Below, in pieces: positions 33,847 to 42,494 of a stretch of DNA of 64,000 bases. Origin of the DNA: Curtobacterium sp. MCBD17_013 (lineage in GTDB: Bacteria > Actinomycetota > Actinomycetes > Actinomycetales > Microbacteriaceae). The position numbers and the translations under genes are program-made. The stretch's first letter is position 1. Each line of letters opens with the position of its first letter. The stretch is from assembly GCF_003234565.1 (NCBI RefSeq), contig NZ_QKTU01000005.1, positions 1-64,000 of the forward strand, in the 5' to 3' direction. The notes beneath the pieces are model-generated. The model worked only from the letters and a program-made list of their open reading frames with translations. It was not told the DNA's origin and searched no databases.

Positions 33847-34830
33847 TCACGGGCCGGTGACGACCACCTTGCCGAGGGCGTCGCGGGACTCGATGAGGCG
33901 CATCGCGTCGGCGGCCTCGACGAACGGGAACACACGCCCGACGACGGGGTGGATCCGTCCCGCCGCCATGAGGTCCTGCACGGCATCGCGGACCATGCGC
34001 AGCGTGCCGGGGTACTCGGCGTCCATGGTGTCCATCGAGATCCCCGTGACGGACAGGTTCCGCAGGAGCAGCCGGTTCACCCGGACCTCGGGGATCGAAC
34101 CGCCGGCGAACCCGATGACGACGAGCATCCCGCCCGTGCGGAGCGCCCGCAGCGAGTCGGTGAAGCGGTCGCCGCCGACGGGGTCGAGCACGGCATCGAC
34201 CCCGTGGCCGTCGGTCAGGCGCAGGACGTCGTCCTTCCAGGGGCCGTCCGACCGGATGACCTCGTCGGCACCCGCCCGGCGCGCGAGCTCCGCCTTGTCG
34301 TCCGACGAGACGACCGCGATCGCGCGGACGCCGAAGGCGTCGGCGAGGTCGAGCAGGGCCGTCCCGACGCCGCCGGCCGCACCGTGGACGAGCACCGTGC
34401 CTCCCGGACGGACGCCCGACCGGTGCAGCGCGAACCAGGCGGTCGAGTAGTTGAGGTACACCGCCGCCCCCTGAACGAACGACATGTCGTCGGGGAGTTT
34501 CGCCGTGTAGTCCAACGCGACGACCGCCCGCTCGGCCATGCCGCCCCAGAACACGATGCTGCCGACGCGGTCGCCCACCGCGAAGCCACTCGCCGGGTCC
34601 GCCTCGACCACGACACCCGCGATCTCGCTGCCGAGCACGTAGGGGGTGGGCGTGCCGTACTGGTAGCGGCCCCGGCTCTGCAGGACGTCGATGACGCTCA
34701 GGCCCACCGCACGGACCTCGACGACGACCCGGACGCCGCCCGCACGGTGGTGGTGGTGTCCGGGTTCCGGGACGTCTCGGACGACCGCCGCGTCGGGACC
34801 GTCCAGCCGCTCGATGACGATCGCCTGCAC
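33847..34830 (-). CDS. NADPH:quinone oxidoreductase-like zinc-independent MDR protein
   Basis: A 327-residue medium-chain reductase of the quinone oxidoreductase/crotonyl-CoA reductase-like group. It has an N-terminal GroES fold (VLGSEIAGVVVEAD) and a Rossmann domain with HGAAGGVGTALLDLA. No structural zinc cysteines are present. NADPH-dependent reduction of quinones or enoyl thioesters is expected. A HHHH run occurs at residues 25-28. The GTG start follows TAGGCT by 6 bases. Confidence 0.9.
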   Translation of the reverse strand: MQAIVIERLDGPDAAVVRDVPEPGHHHHRAGGVRVVVEVRAVGLSVIDVLQSRGRYQYGTPTPYVLGSEIAGVVVEADPASGFAVGDRVGSIVFWGGMAERAVVALDYTAKLPDDMSFVQGAAVYLNYSTAWFALHRSGVRPGGTVLVHGAAGGVGTALLDLADAFGVRAIAVVSSDDKAELARRAGADEVIRSDGPWKDDVLRLTDGHGVDAVLDPVGGDRFTDSLRALRTGGMLVVIGFAGGSIPEVRVNRLLLRNLSVTGISMDTMDAEYPGTLRMVRDAVQDLMAAGRIHPVVGRVFPFVEAADAMRLIESRDALGKVVVTGP

Positions 34831-34836
34831 CCGTCG

Positions 34837-34842
34837 AGCCTA
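34837..34842 (-). promoter_or_regulatory. leaderless-type -10, GTG start
   Basis: TAGGCT on the minus strand ends 6 bases before the GTG at 34830. Confidence 0.5.
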
Positions 34843-34958
34843 GCCGCGGCTCCGAACACGGCGGGACCGCTCGTTGGAGGATCACCACCGTCCGGTCGCC
34901 GAACCGTGGTGGGACCTCCACCGATTCGACCCCCGGACCCACTGCGAGGATGGACCGC

Positions 34959-36182
34959 ATGACCAGCACCCGCGTCGCCGTCACCGGCCTCGGCGCCGTC
35001 TCCCCCGTCGGCGCCGACGCCCCGAGCACCTGGGCGGCGTTCCTCGCCGGTCGCTCCGGTGTCGCCCTGATCGAGGACGACTGGGCGGCGGACCTGCCGG
35101 TCCGCACCGGTGCGCGCGTCGACGCGGACCTCGGCGCGCACCTGACGGTGCGCGAGACGAAGCGCATGGACCGCGCGGAGCAGATCGCCATGGTCGCCGG
35201 CCGGGAGGCGTGGGCCCACGCCGGGTACGACGGCCCCCTCCCCGACGACGACCGGGACCGCGCCGCCGTGGTCGTGGGCACCGCGATCGGCGGCCTGCAC
35301 TCGACCATCGAGCAGCAGCACGCGCTCGAGCGATCGGGATCCCGGAAGGTGCTCCCCCACACCGTCACGATGATGATGGCGAACGGCGCCGCGGCCTGGC
35401 TCTCGATGGCGATCGGCGCCCGCGGCGGGGCCAGTGCGCCCGTGTCCGCGTGCGCGTCGAGCACCGAGGCCCTCGGGCAGGCGCGGATGCTCATCGCGTC
35501 CGGCGCGGCCGACGTCGTGCTCGCCGGCGGTACCGAGGCCTGCGTCGAGGGCCTCACGCTCGCGGCGCTCGCCCAGACTCGCGCGTTGTCGCGGCGGCAG
35601 GACGACCCGAGCCGTGCCTCCCGGCCGTTCGCGGCCGACCGCGACGGCTTCGTGCTCGGCGAGGGGGCGGCGATGCTCGTGCTCGAGTCCGAGGACCACG
35701 CCCGCGCACGCGGCGCCCGGGTGCTCGCGTGGCTCGACGGGTCGGCCGTGACGAGCGACGCCCACGACATCGTCCAGGCCGACCCGGACAACCAGGCGCG
35801 CACCATGACGCTCGCCCTGCGGGTGGCGGGTGTCCCCGGGTCCGAGATCGGGTTCGTGCACGCCCACGCGACCTCGACGCCGCTCGGGGACCTCAACGAG
35901 TCACGCGCGATCCTGTCGTCCGTCGGGGCGCACCCCGTCGTGACGTCGACGAAGTCCATGACGGGGCACCTGCTCGGGGCGTCCGGCGCGCTCGGGGCGG
36001 TGGCCGTGGTCGAGGCCCTGCGGACCGGGACGGTCCCGCCGACGACGAACGTCGACGCCGTGGACCCCGAGGTCGAGGTCGACGTGGCGACGACACCGCG
36101 GACGGTCGACACCGGGGTCGCCCTGCTCAACTCGTTCGGCTTCGGCGGCCACAACGCGTCGCTCGTGTTCGCGCGGGCGTAG
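34959..36182 (+). CDS. beta-ketoacyl-ACP synthase II-type enzyme
   Basis: A 407-residue KAS I/II protein: nucleophile Cys165 in VSACASSTEA, first His in HAHATSTPLGD, second in TKSMTGHLLGASG, and GFGGHN near the end. It extends acyl chains by Claisen condensation on ACP. Standing alone without ACP or fabD, it is probably a second KAS II rather than the main FabF. I use ATG 34959 (MTSTRVAVTG), preceded at 7 bases by GAGGAT; ATG 34950 would overlap that box. Confidence 0.92.
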   Translation: MTSTRVAVTGLGAVSPVGADAPSTWAAFLAGRSGVALIEDDWAADLPVRTGARVDADLGAHLTVRETKRMDRAEQIAMVAGREAWAHAGYDGPLPDDDRDRAAVVVGTAIGGLHSTIEQQHALERSGSRKVLPHTVTMMMANGAAAWLSMAIGARGGASAPVSACASSTEALGQARMLIASGAADVVLAGGTEACVEGLTLAALAQTRALSRRQDDPSRASRPFAADRDGFVLGEGAAMLVLESEDHARARGARVLAWLDGSAVTSDAHDIVQADPDNQARTMTLALRVAGVPGSEIGFVHAHATSTPLGDLNESRAILSSVGAHPVVTSTKSMTGHLLGASGALGAVAVVEALRTGTVPPTTNVDAVDPEVEVDVATTPRTVDTGVALLNSFGFGGHNASLVFARA

Positions 36183-36200
36183 GGCGGGCCTCCCGCGGAG

Positions 36201-37193
36201 CTACCGCGCCACGTCGTCGCCGAGCCCGAACACGCGCCGTGCGTTGCCGCTCGTGAACGCCTCGCGGTCGGCGTCCGAGTCGAACTCGGCGAGGAACCGC
36301 TCGACATCCGCGCGCGTCGGCCGCTGGAACGGGTAGTCGGTCGAGAACACGAGGCGGTCGACCGACGTGACGGTCAGGGCGTGCCGGAGGAGCGCGGGGT
36401 TGAACATGCCCGACGTCGTCACGACCACGTTCGACCGCAGGTACTCGACCACCGGGCGGTCGAGCCCAGCGGTGCGCGCGAGGCTCTGGATGCGGTCGAC
36501 CCAGAACAGCAGGAGTTCGCCCCAGTGCCCCAGGACGATCTGGAGGTCCGGGTGCCGGTCGAACGTGCCCCGGGCGATCAGACGGAGCGCCGCCACCGCG
36601 GCCTCGAGGTGCCAGCCCCACCCGAAGGTCGACAGCGCGAGGTCGGTCATCGGGTCGAAGCCGGAGTAGGAGGCCTCGCGCACGGCCCGCGGCGGGATCT
36701 GCGGGTGGATGAACACCGGGAGGCCCCGGGCGGCCGCCACGGCGAACAGGTCGTCGTACCGTGGGTCGTCGAGGGGGACGTCGCCCGTGCGGCCGTAGAC
36801 CATCGCCCCGACGAACCCGAGGTCGGCGGCTCGCTCGAGCTCGGCGACGACCGCGCTCGGCTCCGCCATCGGCAACGTCGCCATCGCACGGAAGCGGTCG
36901 GGACGGCGTGCGACCGCGGCGGCCGCGGCCTCGTTGAGGTCGCGGCTCGTCGCCACCGCGTCGGCGGGGTCGAGTGGTCCGGTCGCGGGCGGGGCCACGG
37001 ACAGGACCTGCAGGTCGACCCCCTGCTCGTCCATGACGGCGAGGCGCGCGGCGTCGAGGTCCTCGAGCAGGGCGAGGGTGTCCCCGTGCTCGTTGAGGAC
37101 GAGGCTGTCGTCCCGACGGTCCCCGGGGAGCCGTTCGAGGGCCTGGCGGAGGTCGGGGGTCGTCCAGTGTTCTTCGATGGCGATGACGGTCAC
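36201..37193 (-). CDS. amidohydrolase of the ACMSD family
   Basis: A 330-residue TIM-barrel metal enzyme. The N-terminal metal motif is EEHW in place of the usual xHxH. Later ligands are in FIHPQIPP, LGHWGELLLFW and STDYPFQRPT. The family decarboxylates or hydrolyses aromatic acids such as aminocarboxymuconate semialdehyde and resorcylates. The GTG start has a weak CAGGCT box 7 bases upstream. It converges on the KAS II gene with an 18-base gap. The substrate is unknown. Confidence 0.85.
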   Translation of the reverse strand: MTVIAIEEHWTTPDLRQALERLPGDRRDDSLVLNEHGDTLALLEDLDAARLAVMDEQGVDLQVLSVAPPATGPLDPADAVATSRDLNEAAAAAVARRPDRFRAMATLPMAEPSAVVAELERAADLGFVGAMVYGRTGDVPLDDPRYDDLFAVAAARGLPVFIHPQIPPRAVREASYSGFDPMTDLALSTFGWGWHLEAAVAALRLIARGTFDRHPDLQIVLGHWGELLLFWVDRIQSLARTAGLDRPVVEYLRSNVVVTTSGMFNPALLRHALTVTSVDRLVFSTDYPFQRPTRADVERFLAEFDSDADREAFTSGNARRVFGLGDDVAR

Positions 37194-37240
37194 GCTCCGG
37201 AGCCTGCCACGTGGGCGCGCCGCGGGTTCGTCGCGCGCCC

Positions 37241-37711
37241 CTAGCCCACGGGGACGCCGATGCGGTCCGCCTCGAGCGACCGCCGGAGCGCGGCGAGCGC
37301 CGCGCCCGTCGCGGCGACCTGGTCGTCGTCGAGCACCGGTGCGAGGAGGGACTCGAGCAGCGCGTCGAAGGTGCGCTCCGCCTCGGCGACCAGCTCCGCC
37401 CCGCGCCCGGTGAGCCGGAGGAGCGAGGACCGGCCGTCCACCGGGTTGGGGACGCGCGTGACCCAGCCCCGGCCCTCCAGGCGGTCGACCCCCTTGCTGA
37501 TCGCGCCGATCCCGGCGGCGACGGTGCGGGCGACGTCACCGACCCGTGCATCGGGGTGCGCGCGGAGGTACCGGAGCATCTCGAACTGGGACGCGACGAT
37601 GCCGTGGTCGGTGCGGAGCCGGTCGGTGAGGGCGTTGTAGACGCGGGTCTCGCACCGCACGAGGTCGTCGAAGAGCGCCGCGCGGCGGGCGGTTGCCGAT
37701 GTACTTGCCAT
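37241..37711 (-). CDS. MarR-family regulator of the divergent esterase
   Basis: A 156-residue winged-helix regulator with HTH VGDVARTVAAGIGAISKGVDRL and wing GWVTRVPNPVDGRSSLLRLT. It is divergent from an esterase gene with a 56-base gap that contains a perfect 18-bp palindrome, so it probably represses the esterase and itself. ATG 37711 is preceded by TAGACT at 7 bases and is itself inside the palindrome TGCCATGGCA. The long upstream frame extension is not needed. Confidence 0.9.
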   Translation of the reverse strand: MASTSATARRAALFDDLVRCETRVYNALTDRLRTDHGIVASQFEMLRYLRAHPDARVGDVARTVAAGIGAISKGVDRLEGRGWVTRVPNPVDGRSSLLRLTGRGAELVAEAERTFDALLESLLAPVLDDDQVAATGAALAALRRSLEADRIGVPVG

Positions 37712-37718
37712 GGCATAC

Positions 37719-37724
37719 AGTCTA
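37719..37724 (-). promoter_or_regulatory. leaderless-type -10 of the marR gene
   Basis: TAGACT on the minus strand ends 7 bases before the ATG at 37711, directly beside the 18-bp palindrome. Confidence 0.55.
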
Positions 37725-37727
37725 CGA

Positions 37728-37745
37728 TGCATGCCGCGGCATGCA
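37728..37745. promoter_or_regulatory. 18-bp perfect palindromic operator
   Basis: TGCATGCCGCGGCATGCA is a perfect palindrome between the divergent MarR and esterase genes, flanked by a second, shorter palindrome TGCCATGGCA at 37706-37715 that covers the MarR start codon. Both carry the half-site TGCC or GCATGCC. This is a strong operator candidate for the adjacent MarR. Confidence 0.7.
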
Positions 37746-37767
37746 GTTTCCGAACGAGGAGGACGAC

Positions 37768-38670
37768 ATGACGAGAGCAGCACGACGGGCCCTGGACACG
37801 GCACTGCGGGCGATGGCGCACGAGGACGAGCCGGGATCGATCGAGGAGATGCGCGCCGACTTCGCGGCGCTGATGGCCCGGTTCCCGGTTCCCGGCGGCG
37901 TCCGGCGCAGCGCGGTCGAACTCGGCGGCCGCCCGGCGGTCCTCGTCGAACCCGAGGGTGAGGCCGGTCCGGGGACGATCCTGTACTTCCACGGCGGCTC
38001 CTGGCTGCTCGGCTCCCCCGACACGGCGATGGCCCTGACCACGGAGCTCGTCCTGCGGACCGGCGTCCGAGCGGTCTCGCTCGACTACCGGCTCGCGCCC
38101 GAGCACCCGTTCCCCGCCGCGATCGAGGACGGTGTCGCGGCCTTCCGCGACCTCGTCGACCAGGGCGAGGACCCCGCGACCATCGCCTTCGCGGGCGACT
38201 CCGCGGGCGGCGGCCTGAGCGTCACGACGAGCATCGCGGCGCGGGACGCCGGCCTGCCGACGCCCGCCGCGATCGTCGCGTTCTCGCCCGGACTCGACCA
38301 CACCCGCACGGGTGCGTCGATGACCACGAAGGACGGCGTCGACCCGTTCCTCACCGCGGCCGGCATGCGCCGGACCGGAGCGCTCTACCTGGCGGGCCAG
38401 GACCCGTACCAGCCGCTGCTCGCCCCGGCGGTGGTCGGCGACCTGACGGGCCTGCCGCCGATGCTCCTGCAGGTCGGGACGAACGAGGTGCTCCTCGACG
38501 ACGCCGTCCGCCTGGCCACCCGGGCCGTGGAGGCCGAGGTCGACGTGGTCCTCGACGTCACCGCCGACGTGCCGCACGTGTTCCAGACGTTCGTCGGGAC
38601 GCTCGACGAGTCGGACCGGGCGCTCGACCGAGCCGCGCTCTTCCTGACGCAGCACCTCGCGCGGGGCTGA
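37768..38670 (+). CDS. alpha/beta hydrolase, hormone-sensitive-lipase-type esterase
   Basis: A 300-residue carboxylesterase. The oxyanion motif HGGSW lies near residue 77, the nucleophile elbow is GDSAGGG, and the remaining triad residues are probably the Asp in LLDDAVRL and the His in DVPHVFQTF. Short-chain esters are the usual substrates. The start at 37768 has AGGAGG five bases upstream. Expression should depend on the divergent MarR acting at 37728-37745. Confidence 0.92.
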   Translation: MTRAARRALDTALRAMAHEDEPGSIEEMRADFAALMARFPVPGGVRRSAVELGGRPAVLVEPEGEAGPGTILYFHGGSWLLGSPDTAMALTTELVLRTGVRAVSLDYRLAPEHPFPAAIEDGVAAFRDLVDQGEDPATIAFAGDSAGGGLSVTTSIAARDAGLPTPAAIVAFSPGLDHTRTGASMTTKDGVDPFLTAAGMRRTGALYLAGQDPYQPLLAPAVVGDLTGLPPMLLQVGTNEVLLDDAVRLATRAVEAEVDVVLDVTADVPHVFQTFVGTLDESDRALDRAALFLTQHLARG

Positions 38671-38685
38671 CCGGCGGTCAGCGGC

Positions 38686-38713
38686 GGGGCACGACGACCG
38701 CGCGTGGTGCCCC
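38686..38713 (+). terminator. terminator hairpin after the esterase gene
   Basis: GGGGCAC pairs with GTGCCCC over a 14-base loop, 16 bases beyond the esterase stop. Confidence 0.45.
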
Positions 38714-38760
38714 CGCGCGTGCGGATCGGACCTCGCGTGGTGTCGGTGGTCGGGGCCACG

Positions 38761-39852
38761 ATGGAGGCGATGACCGGCACCACGACGACCGCCCCGCGGC
38801 AGCTCCTCGACGTCCGACGCATCTACGCCGAGCCGGCCGCGCTCGCGATGCCGCGCGGGGCCGAGATCGTCGCCGAGTGGCCGGACGCCGAGGTCGTCGA
38901 GGTCCCGTCGCACTGGCAGATCCCGGAGGTCCACGGCGACGAGACCAACGTGCGCCGGTGGGTCCGGATCAAGACCGAGGCCCTCGTGCTCGGCGTCAAG
39001 AAGTCCCTGGTCACGCGACCGAACGGGCGCAGCGCCGACTTCATCGCCCCGTCGACGGCGAACGGGTGCACGATGGCGTGCGCGTACTGCTACGTCCCGC
39101 GGCGCAAGGGGTACAGCAACCCGATCACCACCTTCGTGAACATCGAGCAGATCCAACGGCACATCGCCCGCCATGTCGCCAAGCAGGGGCCGAAGGTCGA
39201 GCCGAACCAGTGCGACCCGGAGGCCTGGGTCTACGACATCGGCGAGAACTCGGACTGCTCGGCCGACGCCCTGGTGAGCGCGAACGTCCACGACCTCGTC
39301 GACCTGTTCCGCATGATGCCGACCGCCAAGGCGTCGTTCGCCACGAAGTACGTCAACCGCGACCTGTTGGACTGGGACCCGATGGGACGCACGCGGGTCC
39401 GGTTCTCGCTCATGCCGGCCGAGCTCGCCAAGCTCACGGACATCCGGACGTCACCCATGGCCGAGCGCATCGCGGCGATCGACGACTTCGTCGACGCCGG
39501 GTACGAGGTCCACCTCAACTTCTCGCCGGTGATCCTCACACCGACGTGGGAGCAGGACTGGCAGGCGCTGTTCGAGCACCTCGACGACGTCCTGTCCCCG
39601 CGGACGAAGGCGCAGCTGGCGTGCGAGGTCATCATGCTCACCCACAACGAGGGTCTGCACGGGGTGAACCTCGGTTGGCACCCCAAGGCCGAGGACGTCC
39701 TGTGGCGCCCCGAACTGCAGGAGACGAAGGTGTCCGAGAACGGCGCCGTGAACGTGCGGTACCGGCGGGAGCTGAAGCGGGCCGCGGTGGACCGGTTCAC
39801 GACGCTGCTCGCCGCCACCATGCCGTACTGCCGCGTCCGCTACGCGTTCTGA
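38761..39852 (+). CDS. spore photoproduct lyase-family radical SAM protein
   Basis: A 363-residue radical SAM enzyme. The cluster motif is CTMACAYC (Cys103, Cys107, Cys110), the C-x3-C-x2-C spacing of spore photoproduct lyases. Further similarity to SplB lies in TFVNIEQI, RFSLMPAEL, SPMAERIAAIDDFVDAGYEVH and the ending CRVRYAF. SplB reverts UV-induced thymine dimers of spores, but this organism type does not sporulate. A DNA photoproduct or other radical repair role is plausible. ATG 38761 is used; ATG 38770 is an alternative. It is followed by a convergent dipeptidase gene. Confidence 0.88.
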   Translation: MEAMTGTTTTAPRQLLDVRRIYAEPAALAMPRGAEIVAEWPDAEVVEVPSHWQIPEVHGDETNVRRWVRIKTEALVLGVKKSLVTRPNGRSADFIAPSTANGCTMACAYCYVPRRKGYSNPITTFVNIEQIQRHIARHVAKQGPKVEPNQCDPEAWVYDIGENSDCSADALVSANVHDLVDLFRMMPTAKASFATKYVNRDLLDWDPMGRTRVRFSLMPAELAKLTDIRTSPMAERIAAIDDFVDAGYEVHLNFSPVILTPTWEQDWQALFEHLDDVLSPRTKAQLACEVIMLTHNEGLHGVNLGWHPKAEDVLWRPELQETKVSENGAVNVRYRRELKRAAVDRFTTLLAATMPYCRVRYAF

Positions 39853-39912
39853 CGGGCCCGGCCCCGCGCCTCCCGTCCGTCCGTCCGTCGTCGGTTCGCG
39901 ACGAACGCTGCG

Positions 39913-40953
39913 TCAGCCCCCGACGAACGCCGCGTCCGTCGCGCCGAGCACCCGGAGCACGTTGCCGCCCGCCAGCGCGCGGAGGTCGTCGTCCGACCAG
40001 CCGCGCCGCCGGAGCTCGTCGGCGAGCACCGGGTACCGCGAGACGTCGCGGAGGTCCGGGGGCAGGACGGGCGTGCCGTCGTAGTCGCCCCCGAGCCCGA
40101 CGTGCTCGATGCCCGCGACCTGGCGTGCGTGGTCGACGTGGTCCGCGACGTCGGCCACGGTGACGATCGGGCCGTCGGCCGGGCGGCTCGCCGGGTCCGC
40201 GGCCTCCCACGCGGCCCAGGCCGCGGAGACGAACGCCGGCACGAACGTGATCATGACGACTCCGCCGTTGTCGGTGAGTCGGGCGAGCACGTCGTCCGGG
40301 ACGTTCCGCGGGTGGTCGTTCACCGCGATCGTCGACGAGTGGCTGAACAGCACCGGGGCGGTGGCGACGTCGAGCGTGTCGCGCATGGTGTCGGGGCTCG
40401 TGTGCGAGAGGTCGACGAGCATGCCGATCCGTTCCATCTCGGCGACGACCTCGCGCCCGCGGTCGGTCAGGCCGCCGTGCGCGCGCTCCCCCGTCGCGGA
40501 GTCCGCCCAGGCCGTGTCCGCGGTGTGCGTCAGCGTCATGTACCGGACGCCGAGCCGCGCGAACGTCCGGAGCACGGCGAGGTCGTCGCCGATCGCGTGC
40601 CCGCCCTCGGCTCCGAGCAGGCTCGCGATGCGTCCGGCCGAGACGGCCGCGCGGACGTCGTCGGCCGTGCGCGCGAGCCGGAGGTCGTCCGGGTAGCGGG
40701 CGATGAGGCGGTGGACCAGGTCGATCTGCTGGAGCGTGGTGCGGACGGGGTCCGGCTCGTCGACGTCGACGTACACGGACCAGAACTGGCCGACGACACC
40801 GCCCGCACGGAGCTTCGGCAGGTCGGTGTGCAGCGTGAGCGCGGTGCCGTCGACGCCGTCGACGGACGAGCCGCGCCGCATCTGGCACTCCCACGGCAGG
40901 TCGTTGTGGCCGTCGATCACGGGGAACGGCAGGGTCGCGAGCGGGTCCGTCAT
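39913..40953 (-). CDS. membrane dipeptidase family (M19) protein
   Basis: A 346-residue zinc dipeptidase. The first metal motif is DGHND (near residues 14-18); others are the Glu in LLGAEGGHAIG, the His pair in VDLSHTSPDTM and FSHSST, and the Asp in GGDYDG. There is no signal peptide, so bacterial cytoplasmic hydrolysis of dipeptides (including D-residue ones) is likely. TACCGT ends 7 bases before the ATG. A short (CGTC)x4 run lies at 39874-39889 in the gap to the radical SAM gene. Confidence 0.92.
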   Translation of the reverse strand: MTDPLATLPFPVIDGHNDLPWECQMRRGSSVDGVDGTALTLHTDLPKLRAGGVVGQFWSVYVDVDEPDPVRTTLQQIDLVHRLIARYPDDLRLARTADDVRAAVSAGRIASLLGAEGGHAIGDDLAVLRTFARLGVRYMTLTHTADTAWADSATGERAHGGLTDRGREVVAEMERIGMLVDLSHTSPDTMRDTLDVATAPVLFSHSSTIAVNDHPRNVPDDVLARLTDNGGVVMITFVPAFVSAAWAAWEAADPASRPADGPIVTVADVADHVDHARQVAGIEHVGLGGDYDGTPVLPPDLRDVSRYPVLADELRRRGWSDDDLRALAGGNVLRVLGATDAAFVGG

Positions 40954-40960
40954 GCTGCCG

Positions 40961-40966
40961 ACGGTA
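40961..40966 (-). promoter_or_regulatory. leaderless-type -10 of the M19 gene
   Basis: TACCGT on the minus strand ends 7 bases before the ATG at 40953. Confidence 0.5.
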
Positions 40967-40983
40967 CTGGAGGCACGACGACC

Positions 40984-41051
40984 CTCCGCGAGATCGCGGT
41001 CGTCGCCGTTCTGGTGCCCTCCAGAACGGCAGTGACTGCGACCTCGCGGAG
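40984..41051. repeat. long imperfect hairpin
   Basis: An inner perfect 10-bp stem (GCCGTTCTGG with CCAGAACGGC, loop TGCCCT) continues outward into a 21-base stem with five mismatches or wobbles. The whole element is 68 bases, in the gap between two minus-strand genes. It may terminate the FAD-protein transcript or be a dispersed palindrome. Confidence 0.6.
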
Positions 41052-41067
41052 CGGTGAGCGGGCCCGC

Positions 41068-42372
41068 TCAGGCGGAGACGGCCGCGACCGTGTCGAGGGC
41101 CCGATCGGCGACGCGGTTCGCGATGATCCGGATCTCGCCGATCGCCGTCGTCTCCCACAGTGCCCCGCGCAGCGCGTGCCCGATCGCCAGGAGCCGTCCG
41201 TCCACGTCGCCGTGGTCATCGCGGACCGCGCCGGACCAGTCGGCGTCGAGTCCGAGTCCGAGGGGCTCGGGCCGGATCCTCCCGCGCTCGAGCAGCGCAT
41301 CGACGACGGGACTCCAGCCGGGTGTCGTCACGGCGGTGGGGCCGGTGCAGAACACGACGGCGTCGAACCCGGACGGGTCGGCGTCGGCCACGAACCGGAG
41401 GACGCCGCCGTCGACGAGCCCCTGGAGCTCGGCGTGGACCGACGGCGCCATGCGGTGGCGGTGGACGTCCCACCGGCGCGCGAGGTGCTCGACGAACCGG
41501 CGGCGGTCGGCCTCGTCCATCCCCGTCCAGTGCTCCATGAGCCGAGGGCGCATGCCGTCGATGACCGCCTGCCACGGTGTGCCGGCGTCCTCGGCGGCAC
41601 GGAGCTGTACGCCGAGCTCGTGGGCGAGCCCGCCGAGCGTCGACACGGTCGGGTCGAGGCCCGGTCCGGGTGCCACCGGACCCGGCAGGTGCTCCGCCGG
41701 GAGCAGGAGGTGGCGACTCGTCGCGGTCATGGTGATCCCGGCCTCCCGGCGGGCGAGCGACGTGGCGACGTCCACCATCGTCAGGCCCGTCCCGACGAGC
41801 AGGACCCTTGAGCCGTCGGGCACGCGGCCGAGCGCACCGGTCGCCCACGGGTCGTCGATCTGCACCGCCGCTCCCGTCGGCCACGTGGCAGGCGGCGGGT
41901 TCCCGAGCGCGAGGACGGCGACGTCGGCGTCGATCGTCGAACCGTCCGCGAGGGCCACGTGCGCGCCGTCGTCGCCGGTCGTGCAGCCCACCGCCTCGCC
42001 CTGCACGACGTGCACCGGGTGGTCCGGGTCGGCGACGAGGTGCTCCGCGACATCGACGAGGTAGTCACCGAACAGCCGGCGCTCGACGTAGTCCCCCGGC
42101 GCGACGTCGTACCCGTGGTCGGCGCACCACCGGACGAAGTGCGCAGCGTCGCCCGCGGAGACGCTCATCCCACCCGCGGGGCTGTTGAGCCGGTGGTGCG
42201 CCTCGGCGTGCCCGTACGCCAGCCCGCGACCGATCGGCGTCTCACGCGCGACGATCGTCACGTCCGGTGCGGGCAGGTCCCGCGCGGCTGCGCGCTCGCG
42301 GAGCGCGACCGCGACGTACACGGCGCTCGCCCCGCCTCCGATGACGACGACGGACGTCCCTGTACCGCTCAC
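41068..42372 (-). CDS. FAD/NAD(P)-binding protein
   Basis: A 434-residue flavoprotein of the FAD-NAD(P)-binding (NAD_binding_9/HI0933-like) type. The FAD motif is VVVIGGGASAVYVAVAL near the start and the NAD(P) motif is VLLVGTGLTMVDVATSLARR in the middle. Family landmarks GRGLAYG, HRLNSPAGGMSV and LALGNPPP are present. I start at GTG 42372 because AGGAG lies 7 bases upstream; an earlier GTG at 42393 has no such site. It lies 122 bases downstream of the FMN monooxygenase gene on the same strand, a common association in catabolic clusters. Confidence 0.85.
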   Translation of the reverse strand: MSGTGTSVVVIGGGASAVYVAVALRERAAARDLPAPDVTIVARETPIGRGLAYGHAEAHHRLNSPAGGMSVSAGDAAHFVRWCADHGYDVAPGDYVERRLFGDYLVDVAEHLVADPDHPVHVVQGEAVGCTTGDDGAHVALADGSTIDADVAVLALGNPPPATWPTGAAVQIDDPWATGALGRVPDGSRVLLVGTGLTMVDVATSLARREAGITMTATSRHLLLPAEHLPGPVAPGPGLDPTVSTLGGLAHELGVQLRAAEDAGTPWQAVIDGMRPRLMEHWTGMDEADRRRFVEHLARRWDVHRHRMAPSVHAELQGLVDGGVLRFVADADPSGFDAVVFCTGPTAVTTPGWSPVVDALLERGRIRPEPLGLGLDADWSGAVRDDHGDVDGRLLAIGHALRGALWETTAIGEIRIIANRVADRALDTVAAVSA

Positions 42373-42494
42373 GAGTGCGCTCCTGTCCGGCACGCGCTGT
42401 CCGTCGGCGTGCTCAGCTCGACGCTAGCCGGTGCACCACGAGAGCCGGGTGGATGGACGCGGAGGGCGATCGTGGAGGCACAGGGCCGCCGCCG

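Noticed and set aside
36127..39291. 1054-residue open frame on the minus strand
   Set aside because: It crosses the amidohydrolase, MarR, esterase and radical SAM genes in a wrong frame and has the Arg/Gly/Pro composition of a GC shadow.
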